This document shows positions 1 to 13,020 of a stretch of DNA of 64,000 nt, in pieces (the first letter of the stretch is position 1; each line of letters starts with the position of its first letter). The stretch covers positions 8,771,737-8,835,736 of the forward strand of contig NC_092464.1 in NCBI RefSeq assembly GCF_047495875.1, written 5' to 3'. The DNA comes from Pithys albifrons albifrons (Eukaryota; Chordata; Aves; Passeriformes; Thamnophilidae). A program made the translations under genes and the position numbers. Below the pieces are notes generated by a model. The model did no database searches. It saw only the letters and a program-made list of their open reading frames with translations, and was not told the DNA's origin.

Positions 1-2187
1 ACAGGCCTGCAGACAAGCTGGGCAAGAGAGTCATGTTTTTTGACCACCCTGGCTAACATGAAATACCAATTTCTTTAGTATTGATTCTCATTTATACTAA
101 ACCAACAGTAACCTCTCCTAGAAAAGGCTGTTTAAGACAAAAAAAAAAAAAGGGCATGGGGAAAATGTACTGTTCTTGAGGTTTTTCTTTCATGATGACT
201 TGGTATCAAGTTACAGATTTCCTGGGACCATAGTCACTATCTTAACTTCACAGCCAATTTCTGAGGTTCTTTAATACACAAGCTTAGTAGTCCCCCTTCA
301 AATCCCACTGGTGCAAAATACCCGCATTTGTTTTTCCTCCGGACTACATGTATGGGGCGGAAAAGAGTGTATAATTTCTCTTCTAAAATTTGCCACACAT
401 CAAGTGAAAAAACTTACATTAATTTCATTCCATTGAAGCTTTGCAATTACAGCAGAGCCTCAAAATAAAATTATAGTTGGTTTTATGCTGGAGTTCTGTA
501 TTTCACCCTGGCATATGCAGTGCTTTCACTTTCTCTGCTGCTTCTCTTAGAAAGCAAAGAAGGGAGCTTGAAAGAAGTAAGAGCTAAAATACATTTATGC
601 ACATAAACGTCTTTTTTTTCTTTTGACTTCTTTTCACCTGACATCTTCACCTGAATCTAGTTAAAATCAGACTGGCTCCTGCCTGCAGCTTTTCTGTCAG
701 TCTTGTCATCTTCCTTATAAAGAAAGAGATAAATTGACAAGGCAAAGCTTTTTATTCTAGTTATCTAGAAGTGTCTTCTCTTGTGGTTTATGCTACTATT
801 ACTTAGTCTGGAAGAACTTGGAGAAGACAAACATTTTCATAGGAATACTTCCGCAAGTCACTGGGAAGCATTCAGTGCTGGAATTCAAAGATTTCTCTTC
901 TGAAGTAGAGTCTAAAATTCAGTCAAGCACATCTTTCGTCTGTAGAGAGAACTTAAAAGTATCAGTCTATTTTGTCATTGTGGATGTGCCAAAAGATGGA
1001 ATACAGCATTTTTTAAACCATTCTTGCATAAACAAGTTATTTCTGTAGCTATATTCTCCTGTAGCCCCTGAGCTGTTTACTGCATGTGACAGCTGCAGAT
1101 CAAATAGCATATATTCATATATTTTCTGGGCCTATCTACAGTAGAAGGTGGCACTTGTGGAAATCAGTGGAGTAAAGTTGCCTTGCTTCTCCCTCAGCCC
1201 CTGTTTAGCTTTTGCAGTTAGAAAAGAAATTGAAAGTAAAATTAGAAGTGTCCCTGAGACGTCTCCTCCCATGCTGATAAACAGTAACTGGGAGATGCAT
1301 ACTGCTTTTTATCAGTGGATTTCAAGTGAGCTCACAACAAAGTGCAGTGTAACCTTTAAGCAAACCTGCTGGTAGCGGAGACTTTTGGGTTTTGTTTGTT
1401 TTGTTGGAGTTTTTCTGCTATCAGCTTGAGGGTGAAATCCAACATTTTCTTTTAATAGCCTTTATAGCAAAAGAAGAGGTGAAAGCTCTGCCACTGCCAT
1501 CAGCTCTGTCTGCTCGTTATAACACCTAAAGTTGCTCAGTCAGTGTTCTTCAGCTGGGTTAAATGAATGGCAACAGTTTGAATTGTAACCTTCATTCTCA
1601 GTATCTGGCAAGCTAGGGTGGTATTCAGAACTTGGACCTCACAAATATCTATTTTTTGCTAGTGCTAGAGGCTGCAGAACTGAGAATGCATATAATACTT
1701 GCAAATACATTTGCATTTTGACCTTAGAAAGAGAAGAGCATGTTACAGGCATTGTTTTAAAGAAGAGTTGGTTAAATTCCTTATTCTGACATACTAGAGA
1801 GTTTCATACTGGAAAAGAGACTTAGGAGGAAATAAGTCTCTGATACAAGGTAGGAAAAGAAAGTAATTTGTGGTTGAAGGCAGTCTGAAAAAGGGCTGTT
1901 AAATCTGAATTAATGTCCAGTAAGTGAAGCACTGTGTACCTTCTTTTAAGAAATAAATTGAGATAGAGAGGAAGGATAAGAAATTCTTATAAAAAGCAGT
2001 GCTATTGATTTTATGGTTTTTTGTCCACAGTTGAGGAGTATGTCCTTGTTGAGCTTTTATAAGAAGCCATGGTCACTGTGAGCCTAAATGAAGTTAGTTG
2101 ACTATTTAATAATTGAAAATACTGCATAATGTAGTCACTTATGAGATGGTATTAAAACATAACGTGTTTAATGTTTTTCATCCATAG
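1..2187 (+). other. INSIG1: INSIG1 last intron (3' part)
   Basis: This AT-rich stretch contains no exon I can recognise. It ends in a polypyrimidine-containing run and an AG at 2186-2187, directly before the terminal INSIG1 codons. I looked for the preceding exon, which encodes the last transmembrane part of the protein and ends in a Gly-Arg-Gln-Leu-Ala-Met stretch, and did not find it, so it should lie upstream of the window. Two ORFs of about 75 codons at 818-1048 and 1148-1375 have no recognisable similarity and are treated as chance. Confidence 0.6.
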
Positions 2188-2217
2188 GGTATTCCAGAGA
2201 AACCACACAATGACTAA
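2188..2217 (+). CDS. INSIG1: INSIG1 terminal coding exon (3'-partial gene)
   Basis: The sequence after a good splice acceptor (AG at 2186-2187) reads Gly-Ile-Pro-Glu-Lys-Pro-His-Asn-Asp and then TAA at 2215-2217. This matches the cytosolic C-terminal tail of vertebrate INSIG1, which ends in a near-identical G-[VI]-PEKPH-[SN]-D peptide; INSIG2 has a quite different tail. INSIG1 is a multi-pass ER membrane protein. It retains the SCAP-SREBP complex when sterols are abundant and promotes degradation of HMG-CoA reductase. Only nine codons lie here, because the membrane-spanning exons are upstream of the window. The call rests on this short peptide plus the expected neighbour EN2 on the same strand downstream. 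A chance match of nine residues exactly at a splice acceptor and followed by a stop is unlikely, but the exon should be confirmed by aligning INSIG1 mRNA. Confidence 0.85.
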   Translation, partial: GIPEKPHND

Positions 2218-3760
2218 ATCTTTGAAGAAGAGAGCACGGTGCCAGTGTGAAGGCAACATTACGAAGATATGTTCCTGCTTAAAATTGAAGATTATTTAGA
2301 AAAAATAATCTCTTTATGGGCTCACTGCACAAATGACTTGTGGGAAAAAAAATTAATCCACTCTTAGAATAGCCAAGTGAAATTAACTGCTTATCTTGAA
2401 ATCTTACCCTGATTTACCACATAAGCATTTGCGTATGGCTGTTCTCTGGAGGACTTTAACACCAAGTTGCATACAACTGTTCAGGCTAAGTGGCAGTTTT
2501 CCAAGTATTAGATTCCAATGTAAGTTACTGAATCAGCTGCCGTATTTTAAAGCCTTGAAACTGAAATTTAATTACAAGCTCTTGTATCAGTGCCCAAAGG
2601 AAGTAGATCGATGGTGCTTAACAATGATGAAGTATGGTTTAATAGGAATAGTATTTATCCAAATCTTAAAAAAATAGGGTTATTTAAAAATAAGAGTGAT
2701 CAAAACAGCTTAAAGGCACTGCACTAATGCTTTTAGGAGTCTTATGAAGGAATCATGCCCTTACTTGTAATGCTGCATTAAGTTTCTGTCTTTGATGGTG
2801 GAGAGCGTTGGAGGGATGAAAGGTTGGAAGTCTTAGTTTGGAATTTCTAAATTAGTTCAGTACAGTGGGTGAACACTGAAGACAATCTTGTTCAAATGTG
2901 GACTTTTATCAAGAGATTCCAGCTGGAAATTTCATTATTTCTGAACCTTGCAGTTAGATTTGCAAGAATCAAGTTCTGGCCCCAATTCATTAAGAAATCT
3001 AAGTATGTTTGAATACTGCTGCTTAATATTAGACACATGCTTCAGTAGCTCACCAAAGGAGGTCTGATCTCAAATGTCTGGTGTTGCTGAAAAAACATGC
3101 ACTGCATGTCACTGCTTGGCCATTGAGTATGTGCCCCCTAACTATTCGATTTGCCATTTCCTCCTAGAACTGTCCTTGATCTTCAGTTTAAATCAAGGTT
3201 TTGACCGAAACAACTGGAAACAGAATAGGGCCTAAAATGTGATTTAAACTGTATGTGAAGAATAGTGAACAGCTTGTTTTCTCAGTTCAGTTTCTGAAAG
3301 AGATCACTACTTGTTTTTATACAACCCTATAGAACTTGCAATCTGTGATTGCCTTCTTACAAACAGAAAGTGCTTATGTCACTACATTAAACATTTGGTG
3401 TTTCTTAATACATAGTTCTGGTGAGCACAATGTATTCATTTGATAGCTTAGACCACAAGAGACCTAAATAGCAAGTATTAGGTCTTAAAAGTTGAAGTGC
3501 AATGTACAGTAAGTCTGAGCCTCATGTTCTCTTCAATATCGATCATTTCTTATGAGAGATTAAAGAGAAAAGGGTTCTGAGTTCATTTCAATGCTGCATG
3601 GAGTCAAATGGAGCAATAATTTATTTAACTAGTAAAGCTAGTTTTGTTGTATCTTACATTCAACCCAAATTTATAGAAATACTCCGATTTTGTGTTTATG
3701 TTGTACTTGTAAACTTTTATGGATTTGCCTTTTTGTATTATGCAATTTTTTTGTGTGTTC
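2218..3760 (+). other. INSIG1: INSIG1 3' UTR (end not resolved)
   Basis: AT-rich, non-coding sequence follows the INSIG1 stop codon. Mammalian INSIG1 has a 3' UTR of more than 1 kb, so transcription is expected to run well beyond 2217. I see no canonical AATAAA in the first 2 kb after the stop. Variant ATTAAA hexamers occur at 3386-3391 and 4429-4434, both followed by T/G-rich sequence, and either could mark an end. The right boundary given is a guess based on the T-rich run at 3720-3760. Confidence 0.45.
3619..3627 (+). promoter_or_regulatory. AU-rich element in the INSIG1 3' UTR
   Basis: ATTTATTTA overlaps two AUUUA pentamers, the core of class II AU-rich mRNA instability elements bound by TTP- and HuR-type proteins. 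INSIG1 mRNA is known to turn over fast. Whether this site acts depends on its being inside the transcribed 3' UTR, which is likely but unproven. Confidence 0.35.
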
Positions 3761-6700
3761 CTTTCCAATCTTAGATGGCTTCAGTTATAGTTAGAGGCAT
3801 CAGTTAAAAGATTGAACCATAAAAACAGATGTTGAGGCCAGGTAGCTGTTCTGGCTGTTTTCACTCTTCTAAGGGAATGCTAGCAGGAAAAATTTAGCAC
3901 AAAGTCTATACTACAGGACAGACCCAAATTCTGATCTTGCTTTGGTGTAAATCAAGAATTGGTATAAGATCCTTCCTCAAATGTTCAAAACATAACTAAT
4001 CAGATTTTTATAGAAGTACTTGAAGAAATTAGGTCCTCAGATCCAGACAGATTCAGCTCAACTGTTTAAGGATTATGCTACCTGCTGGGGAGAGAGTTCT
4101 GTAACCATCTTGAAACCAATCTCAAAATGTTATAAAACAAGATGTAACTGAAGAAAACAGTGATCTCTGGATGTTTGATTAATAACAAAGTATTTAAGAT
4201 TCATTTCTGAAATCTGAAACTAAATCTATATATGTTTGAAATAATGCAGCCAAAAATGTAAGTCAAAAGTTCATTTTTTGCCAACACTTCTGAGTATCTT
4301 AACCAAAGTGATTTAAGTTTGGAAGAGGTGGGGAGGGGAGTGAAGAAAACTTGCACTATTCTGAATTTGAACACTTATTCTTACTGATAAGTTTTCAGCG
4401 GTGTGTTTGGTTTTACACTTTTTTTACTATTAAAGTTTTACGATCAAGTCATGTTTGCCTGTATTCTCTGTACTCACATTATGCTGGAATCTTTGTTGAA
4501 AAGGACAGTTGTTATGGTTGCATAACAAATATTCAGTCATGCGTATGCAGTAGTTTAAAAAAAAAGGAATCTTAAACTGAACTTGGCAAGATTAACTTCA
4601 GCCTGGGTTGTACAGTTGAAGAAAAACAGTCTTGCTATTGTACCAGGAAAGCAGCGTAAGTGTGTTATGGTTATGTGACTAAAAGTTCAGAATCTTACTA
4701 CCATTGTCTTCCAAAATGCTGAAATTCATAATCTGAAACAAAATATGGAGGGGGCAGGGTAAACATGCACATTCCTTTTGTGGTTTGGTTATGTGCAGCA
4801 GTGGTTACTAAAGTCTGAGTGCAAGCTGTAGTAAGCACAGCTGAAAAGGCTAAATTCTAACAGCAGCTTGCGAATTTAGAGCAAAATTTTTCCATTTTAC
4901 TGCACTTAAATGTCTATTTTGGACTTCCAGAAGTTGCTGCATTTTCGGTGGAAATAGTAGAATGGCTTTTTGATCAATTTTCTGTTGGCTTAGCTGAAGA
5001 AACCTTCATTAGGACCTTCTTAACTATTTTAGCTTAAGTAGCTTGCTTTTGCTTAACTTCAGTGCATTCTCTGTATCAGCTGAGGGGAGGAATGTTACCA
5101 TCTTCAGTCTGAGCATGGCCAACCTTCTCCAGGTACATTGCTTTCCCTGAAACTCCACTCAAATTTTGTCAAAAGGAATTCAATCTATACATATTAAAAA
5201 AATTGTGGGATACAGCCTGGTCTTGGAGAACTGGGTCATGATGATGATGTCCCTTTCAGACAGGAATGGCTGCACAAATTTTCTAAAGGGAAAAATCAAA
5301 ACAGTCTTCCCAGGAAGTGGGATGATTTGACGTATGTGTAGTTCGGCAGATCCCCATTTGGTGGGTTGTGCAGCCTTTGGCTTTAGCGTGGGGATTTGCA
5401 GGTGCTAAATTAGCCACAGGAGGGCCCATAGTCTGTTCTCTGAATGCAGCAGGAACATATTGAGATGAATAATGAAATTAAGTCTCAATTGCCTTATCAG
5501 AGTAACTCCAAAATTCATGAGAACAAAGCATTACATGCTGGACTAATTGAACAAAGCATGTATATAAGAGGATATTGAGAGTCCTGTATTGGAAACCAGT
5601 GAAAGGTGTGGGTGATTGGGTTCTTCCAGCTAACAGCTCAAGAAAGGTAACTATATGTGCTGGTGATTTCTCTGGGCAATGAAATACCATGAGTTGCCCC
5701 ATACATAGTTTAGAGTCACCTCCCTCCATTTAAGGCCTTCGCTTGTGCAGTGATAATGTTCTGTCTTCATGGACTGCAAATGGGGACAGATGAATTGCAC
5801 ATGCAATAAAGCCACAGTCCTAACGCCTGTCTGTGTGATAAGAAAGTCTGTAGATTGTGATGCTGCTTCTGGCCTGCTCTGGTTAACTTCCAAACACAGT
5901 GTTCAAAAGACATATGATAATTTCTATAAATAATGCAATAGTGCCCAAAGACTCATAAAGGGTCAGAGCTTTAGTGAGTTTTACTCAGTGAAGCTTTTCT
6001 CCAGCTGCAAATCACGTATTCTCTATTCCAGTAAGTCTTGTTTGTATATTAAGTAGCTTGAGTGCTATTATATCGTTTAATTAGAAGTGCTACAGAGATT
6101 ACATAAACTTGGTGTGTTTCCTAAGAATCAAAACATCAGCTACAAATCAGCAGACATAAAATGGCTACATCATTTTCTCCCAGCTCAGTAGCTGGTACAG
6201 GGTTCCCTGTGGCAGCCAGGAAAATATCCCATGTGCCAGCCTGCCATGGTTTGTGGTTGGCATGGGGAGGCCAAATCCTGTAGCTGCTCCAGGGATGCTC
6301 CAAGCTTCCTCTTCCCCAAAGCTCTTCCCCAAAGATGTTGAGTATTGTTTTTGTTGATAATTTGGTTTCTAACTGGTTAAAAGCAGCCAAAAGTAGCTCA
6401 AGCAGTGAGAACTGAAATAGTTACAGAATGAATGACAGCTGGCCCATATTTTGTTGGATGATTAGAGGGGAGAAAAGGGGTTTTTCACCCTTCATAGGGG
6501 TTCTCACCAGTTAGAAGGACACGTGTTCCTGCATTGTGGAATCTGGCCGCCAATTGCATAGGGCAGCTCCTGTAGATGGGGTTGAATCTGGGTTAGCACC
6601 ATCACAACAGCTGATAGTACAGTGTAAGCAAAAATGTACTGACTTCACAGAGGACCCATTTATTCTTAACCTTGTTCAGAAAGTCTTGAGGGTCATATTC

Positions 6701-6994
6701 TAGTTGTATCAAGCTGAACTAGCTTCAGTTTAAAATGCAAAAGTCCTGCTGATGGCTGTGTATGTCTCTTACCTGGACAGGAAATTCATCCTTTTCGAGG
6801 TATCTTGGAGTAGGTGCCCCAAAATGAAAACAAGATAACCTGGAGTTGAGGTGCTCCTGGAGTGTTGGAGGACCTCCAGGTATCCATCGATACCTGGAGA
6901 AATGTAAGTTGTTCACATGTGACCATGGAGTTCTTCAAGACAGAATGTCTGGTGGATGTTTTGGCTGCAATTTGAACTGCAGGATACTGGAGAG
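3761..6994. other. Intergenic (or distal 3' UTR), no gene seen
   Basis: This is AT-rich sequence without a supported gene. It holds an ATTAAA at 4429-4434 and an AATAAA at 5805-5810 that could serve as distal poly(A) signals for INSIG1. A perfect inverted repeat lies at 6874-6899 (see findings). The short ORFs at 5478-6916 on the minus strand show no recognisable domain. Confidence 0.4.
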
Positions 6995-7155
6995 ATCATA
7001 GAAACACCAAATGGTTTGGGTTGGGACCTTAAAGGCTGTCTATTTTCAAACCCCTACCATGAGCAGAGACACCTTCCACTAGACCAAGTTGTTTCCAGGG
7101 TTAGGACAACCACAGCTTTTCTGGGCAACCTTTACCACTGCCTCACCACCTTATG
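6995..7155 (-). mobile_element. CR1 LINE fragment, 3' end
   Basis: The + strand begins with a degraded ATCATAGAA tail, followed by GGTTTGGGTTGGGACCTTAAAG and later CACCTTCCACTAGACCAAG, which is the reverse complement of the 3' end of avian CR1. The element is therefore in minus orientation. It is diverged and 5'-truncated, with no coding potential. Confidence 0.8.
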
Positions 7156-9811
7156 GCCAACTGGGAGGTTGCCCAGCAGCTCCTGCAGTACCTGCAGAAT
7201 TAATGGGACATGCATGATTGAACAAGAGGGTTGTGATCCCTTTAGCGGTGCAGATACCTAAACCTTAGACACCAAGGACACGTATCTTACAAGCAGAGGT
7301 CATTTAGCATACACATTTAGAGGATGAGATCAAAGAGAGGTCAGTGAGGTTCGGGTTTTCCTGGATGTGTCAGGGTGTTCATCAGCTTGAAATCCATTGG
7401 TCTGGCCCATGATGGGCTTTTGGGTTCGTGTTGCTCATTGTCACCACAGGCTGCATGTATGTGAGGGCAACTGCCCAAACATGGCACTATCTGTTCATGT
7501 CTTCCAATGATGACAACAGACAGCTGTGGGGCATCTCCCACTGGCTGCAGTAAACACAAGATAAAATCCTCTTGTTTGAGGGGTTTTTTGCATGAATGCA
7601 AGACTACCAACCACAAAGTTTGGGTCAGCTGGAACACTTGTTACTATCTTGAAATGCACTGGTTTGATTCTGACCTTTGAAAAGGCATCCAGGTTGTCTA
7701 ACCATGCTATGTTTTGCCTGTTCAAAAATCTAAACCCCTCTTTTTTATAAAAATTGGATGAGCAATTTCAATTTCCAAACTTTTCTCATGGTTGTTTTTA
7801 ATATTACAGAAATTCATGAGAATGTGTTAGTTAAGAAATTATTTTTATTATAAATAAGATTTTTTTTTACAAAAAAATAGGGTTTTGAAAAGCTAAGCAT
7901 CATCTTGCTTACTCACTACCATCATCAATCTTATATTTCCTCAGACAGGGTAATCACTTTCTTCTTCCTTCATGCCCTTTCTTGGTTAAGCAGTTTCTTC
8001 CAGGCTCAACACTGGCTTCACCACCCTTCAGACCTCATCTTCCTCTATGCCACCCCAATGGTGGCTTGAAAGGCAGCAGGTACCTCTGTTGGGTCTGTAG
8101 TCTGCACATGGCATTGTCTGCATATTCATTCTCAGACTATACTCGCAGCCTGTTCAAGGATTTTTATTCTGTTTTCTTACCTGCCTCTGAAACTCTTCCT
8201 CCAATAAAAAAAGCTTGCTGGAAGAACCAGCATCCCTCACTTCGGCGTCCAGGGAAGCAAGAAAGGAGCCGCATTGCTCTGCAGAATCTCTGCCTTGTTC
8301 TGACAATTGTGTGGGGAAAAGAACTGAAGTTTTGTGTTTAAAAACAAATAAACAAGCAAAAAACCCAAACCAAACCCCAAGTTCATCTCACCTGTTCTGC
8401 CCTGGCTCAGAAGAGCAGCTTTGCAGTGCCAGCTGTGCAGCTGTCATGTTGTACTGGGGACAGCTGTGATTTCAAACAGCAGCAGTTGGAGACCTCAAGC
8501 TGTGTGTTAACTCTGAGACCTACAAGCCATCCCTCAGTTTTTAATACCAGCACCTATTGTGCTGCTGCTGCATTATAAAAATCAAGCTACTGGTGATTTT
8601 ATTGCTAGGGGTTGTTTGACCCTAATGTCATACAAAAGTAAAAGAACTTGTGTCTGATCACTGATCCCTGTGTGGAGGTGTGCTGGTGGGCTAAGCAACA
8701 CGCTCTGATTTCTCCAGGAAATTTGCTGCTGCTAGGCTGGTGGGAGAGGAGATACAAACTGGTTTAGGAAGGAGGTACAACACACTCCAGCCATCATTGT
8801 GTAAGCTCACACCAAATTTTGCCCTGCAAGAATCAGACAGCACAATCTAGAAATGTCTCTGAGACTAATGGATGTGCAGAGCTTTGGCTAAGGGAGAATC
8901 CCTAGAAATAGATATCCTGCTGACTTACCAAGCACTAGCAAACTAAATAGGGCAAAAATCAAAACTTCAGGAGCTCTTTTGTGCAGCAGAGACCTTGTCC
9001 AGACAAGCAGAGCTCATTCATTTCCATGCAGAGCTCTGCAGCAATGAACTTCTTTGCAAGCTGTGGTTTTAAACATTTGTCTTTGCTTTACAGACAGCAA
9101 AGTCACCGAAGTCCTCAACCCAGGAAGGATTCAAACACAGGTGATGTGAGGTGTAGCGTAGGTGAAGTCACTGAGACTGAAGCTGTGCTGAGCATCACAA
9201 GCAGCTCCACGTCTGGAGTTCTGCTGACAGCCATAGCAGAACAGCAGTGACTGTCATTTCTTAGGGCTGGAGGTCAGATGTTGAGTAATCTTCCCTCCAA
9301 TCCTCCCACAGGTCACCTCCCAGGCACCTTGCTTAAGGCTATGTGGAACAAGTTGGGTAAGAGTGAATAAAAATATCAGGAAAAGAGCCACACAGTTGTA
9401 AGCAGCTGAGTTATCAGTTCAAGTAGAAGAAGGTAGTAATGATGTCTGACAGCATAACTAGTCCTGATGATTTTACTCAGAATTTTAGCAATTATTCATT
9501 CTTTTCATGCAAAGAAAGCACTTGGTATCCCCAGGGCCATTGTTTTAGCTTTTACTTCTCTACTCCAGCAGTGCTGCTGAGATGAGAATACTACCACAGT
9601 ACAAATGAGTCTGTACTGAACACAGATTGAAGGTACGACCTGGGGACAAGTGATTCTCTTGGTGGAACTCAGTTGCAGAGCACAAACATTACCATAATTT
9701 TAGACACCCCAGGGTATTCAAGGCGTTCCTATGGGCTGGTGGATATGGCAGAGGAAACACAGCCTCCAAAAGTGGCAGCTAAAGGCCACACAGAGGATGT
9801 GGGACATCTCG
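7156..9811. other. Intergenic, no gene seen
   Basis: This stretch has mixed composition. It has a very AT-rich patch at 7800-7885 and an A/C-rich patch at 8339-8378. The overlapping ORFs at 7982-8469 and 8981-9250 show no domain, no splice structure and no codon pattern that I trust. Confidence 0.4.
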
Positions 9812-10075
9812 GAATCAGAGAATCATTGAATCAGGTTGGAAAAACATTTAAGATCATCAAGTCCACTTAGTATCCCAGCACTGACAGGTTCACCACTTAA
9901 ACCATGTCACCAAGAGCCACATTTACACATCTTTTAAAGATCTCCAGGGATGGTGACTCCACTACTGCCCTGGGCAGCTTGTTTCAGTGCTTGACAACCC
10001 TCTTGTGAAGAAATTTTTCCCAGTATCCAATCTAAACTTCCCCTGGAGCAACTTGAGGCTGTTTCCTCTCATTCT
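9812..10075 (-). mobile_element. CR1 LINE fragment
   Basis: The + strand reads AATCAGAGAATCATTGAATC followed by a GGTTGGAAAA-type segment, AAGATCATCAAGTCCA, a CTGCCCTGGGCAGCTTG-like segment and a TGAAGAAATTTTTCCC block. Together these are the reverse complement of a CR1 3' end of the class carrying the GATGGTGACTCCAC segment. It is diverged and truncated. Confidence 0.8.
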
Positions 10076-13000
10076 AAAATAAGACAGCACTTGGATCAAG
10101 TTTTGAACATTCTCAATGTCCACTAGTATGTGAACCAAAGACATCCATTGGTGCTTAAGATGAGAAACACCAGGGTTTCAGGATTTTGTCCAACAACTGA
10201 GCATTGGAAGCCAACCCTGAAACAAGGAATGCTCAGTTACCTCAGTATCATCACATCCACAGCTCATGGTCATAGGAAGGAGTAAATCTCCTGGAAGATG
10301 CATCCAGGAGAAGGTAGTTTGAATGCAAAGTTATGAGGCTGATAGAGCAAGTAGCCTCACACAGGAACCAGTGAATAAGTCTTTCCCATCAGATCTGCAG
10401 TGGGATTTTGGGAAAGAACAGCTGGATTTGCCTGCCTGCTCCTTGGGCATGTTCCACCTGCTTAATTGAAGGCAGGTCCAAGTGAGCCATCTGTTGACCT
10501 GGTTGAGGAATCAGAGCTTCCCACTAATTTAGAGATATTTTTACAGGTTATTAAAGGCCTAGAAGTGAAGGAGAGATGGATAAAAAAACAACAGCTTTGC
10601 CTTAGAGGCACAGGTAATATCTGTAACAGCTGCTACACCCTATGCCTAAGCTAATTGTTAAATGAGTCACCCTGGCAAAAGAAGCATTAATAAAGGGAAG
10701 CGAAAACTGAACATCTGGAAAATAATATGAAAGGGAAAAATTTTCATATTTTGGAACTCCTTGCTGAGTGGGAACTGCTTGGGGAGACAGCTCTAATTGC
10801 TTGTCTGAGAGAATGAAAAGTGAATCTATTCCCAGCCTGAAATCAGCACAGTCATTGCGTATTCCTATCTGCTCTCCCATCCCTGTGCCACAGCTGTTAC
10901 TTGGGGGCCCTGACCTGCAAATATCAAGACAAGCTCTTCATCTTCTGTTCCTCAGGCAGAGAGCGATGCAGATCCATAAAGCCAACGGTGTACACCAGCC
11001 TCCTCAGGACCTGGATCCAAGCTCAGGAAAAGTTGCTTTGAGCAGCCATGTGCAAGATGCTCTACTAAACAATGTTGTTCTGGTGGCACCTCTGTCTTGG
11101 TGCCACTGGGTGGTTGCCAGGACTCATTTGATATAACCACTTTCTGCCTGTGGCTGTCGAGCTTTCTTGGCAATGGCATCAGGGAGAAGGGGATAACACC
11201 AGGCCTTCTGCTGCCTGCTCCTGCTGTGCATTTCCACTCTTTGCTGGTTACAGAGACCTAAAAACATGGTCGAGTTTCTCCCTCTACAGGACAAGGACAT
11301 GGCTAACCAACAGCACAGTCCTCTGTGCAAGCCTGTGGGGGTCTCCCAGTTCACCTTGGCAGGGAGCTCTGTGGAGAGTCCACGCTACCATCTGAGTCAG
11401 ACCCTTTCCATGATCTGGAAACTGGACTGGATGAAACTCAGGGACATTGCTGGATCTCATTCTGCTTCAGCAAGGAGAACTAAACCAGGATGCGATGGAT
11501 CCCTCTGATGGCAGGATGCTGGGATTTTAACACACACCTGGAAATAGGTTGTGCTGCAATACCCGTACTCTAACTATGTCTGACTGGACTTAGCTTTTCT
11601 GCTCACCAGTTCCTTGGAGAAGCAGCTCATTATTCTTCTACCTTCCCTCATTTTGCTCTTCTCACTCTTCTGTTATTCTGCAATTTCTTAGTCTCCTCTT
11701 TCCTGGCTTGCAGAAGCTCCTTCACTAAACACCTCAAACAGCACTGTACAGCCAGGAGACATCTCCATTCAGTCTGGTACCTGTCAGTCCAGAGCTGGGT
11801 TCTGCACAAATGAGTCCTGGGCAGTGAACTTCTCAGGGCACACATCCAGGAGGACACAGTGGGTCTGCAACAGGCACTTGGAGAAGGCAAGGGAGGGAAG
11901 CAGCACAGAGCAAGGGCTCTGCAGCAAGACAGGGTCACAGATCTCTCATTTCAGCAGGAGTGTAAAATATGAGCAATATGATCCACTTTTCTAAACAGAG
12001 CCTAAAAGCAACTCAACTACCCTCTAAACACAACACTGATCCCAGCCCAAGATTGCAAGGCCTCGCCAGTGGCACATCAAGCCCCTCCAAGCTTTTAATT
12101 CCCACTTGCAAAAGTAATGGGAAAGTTTTTCAGTATTTTAGATTTGCATCCATAGAGGTAAAGATGCCAACATGAGTACAGGCAGCACTGATATGGGGTA
12201 CCCCACTCCTAGGGTCCCAAACACCACATGGCTTGCCCCAAACTTCCCCTGTCCAGTGCCACTGGAGGAAGGACATTGGACACCTCTTTCTAACTAGCCG
12301 AACACAAAATTTTCTGTAACTGGTCATTCTGATCTACTTTTTCCTGATGTTATTCTGGAATAGCTATGCGTGGGAACCAATTCTGCAGGCAGGAAAACTG
12401 GAGAGGCTGAACAGGAGATCTGACATGGGGAGGTGTTATGAACCCACTCACAGCATGTGCCATGACACTGTGTCATGACAGTCGGGAGAGATGTCTAGGT
12501 ATTGGGGTCACCCTTTCTTGGGGTAACATAGATTATCTTAGCGGTGGTCGAGGAGGCAGAGACAACTCAGGCTGCAGTGTGATCAGAAGGCTCACCAAAG
12601 AGAAAGGACTTTATTTTTAGTAACAGCTTCACTTTTATCTACTCCTGTATATAACATGCCAGTACCCTATTGGTCAGTAGTTCACCTCACATACATGGAA
12701 AGATTCTACTGGTTACAAGGCATCTCACATTCTACAGGTGCCTCTCTGGTCCTTAAAGATGCATCCATCAGTCACCTGAGACCTTAAGAGATACACACAC
12801 ACACTGTCATCCCCACAACTAGGGATGGGGAGCAGAGGAGGACTCGGTGAGCCCATGGCATGGATGCCAGGGTCAGGGATGGAGAGGAAGGGCACCCCAG
12901 GCACCCTTGGATGCAGGGAGCAGAATTCACTGAAGCACAGGCAGGAAAGAGGCTGCAGCAAAGGAGGGTACGTGTTGGGGGGCCAGGGCTGGGCAGGAGC
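10076..13000. other. Intergenic, no gene seen
   Basis: This is GC-average sequence with many overlapping small ORFs on both strands at 10466-12327 and no recognisable domains. The block at 12436-12760 has a TGTTATGAACCCACTC start and a TATATAACA box, which faintly recalls a decayed retroviral LTR, but no pair or tail was found and it is not called. Confidence 0.35.
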
Positions 13001-13020
13001 ATTCCCAAACATCCACGCAA

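Noticed and set aside
818..1375. Two small + strand ORFs in the INSIG1 intron
   Set aside because: No similarity to INSIG1 exons and no splice sites placing them in the transcript.
12436..12760. Possible decayed retroviral LTR
   Set aside because: A TG start, a TATA-like word and a poly(A)-like word are present, but no second LTR, tail, target duplication or recognisable internal sequence. Too weak to call without a repeat library.
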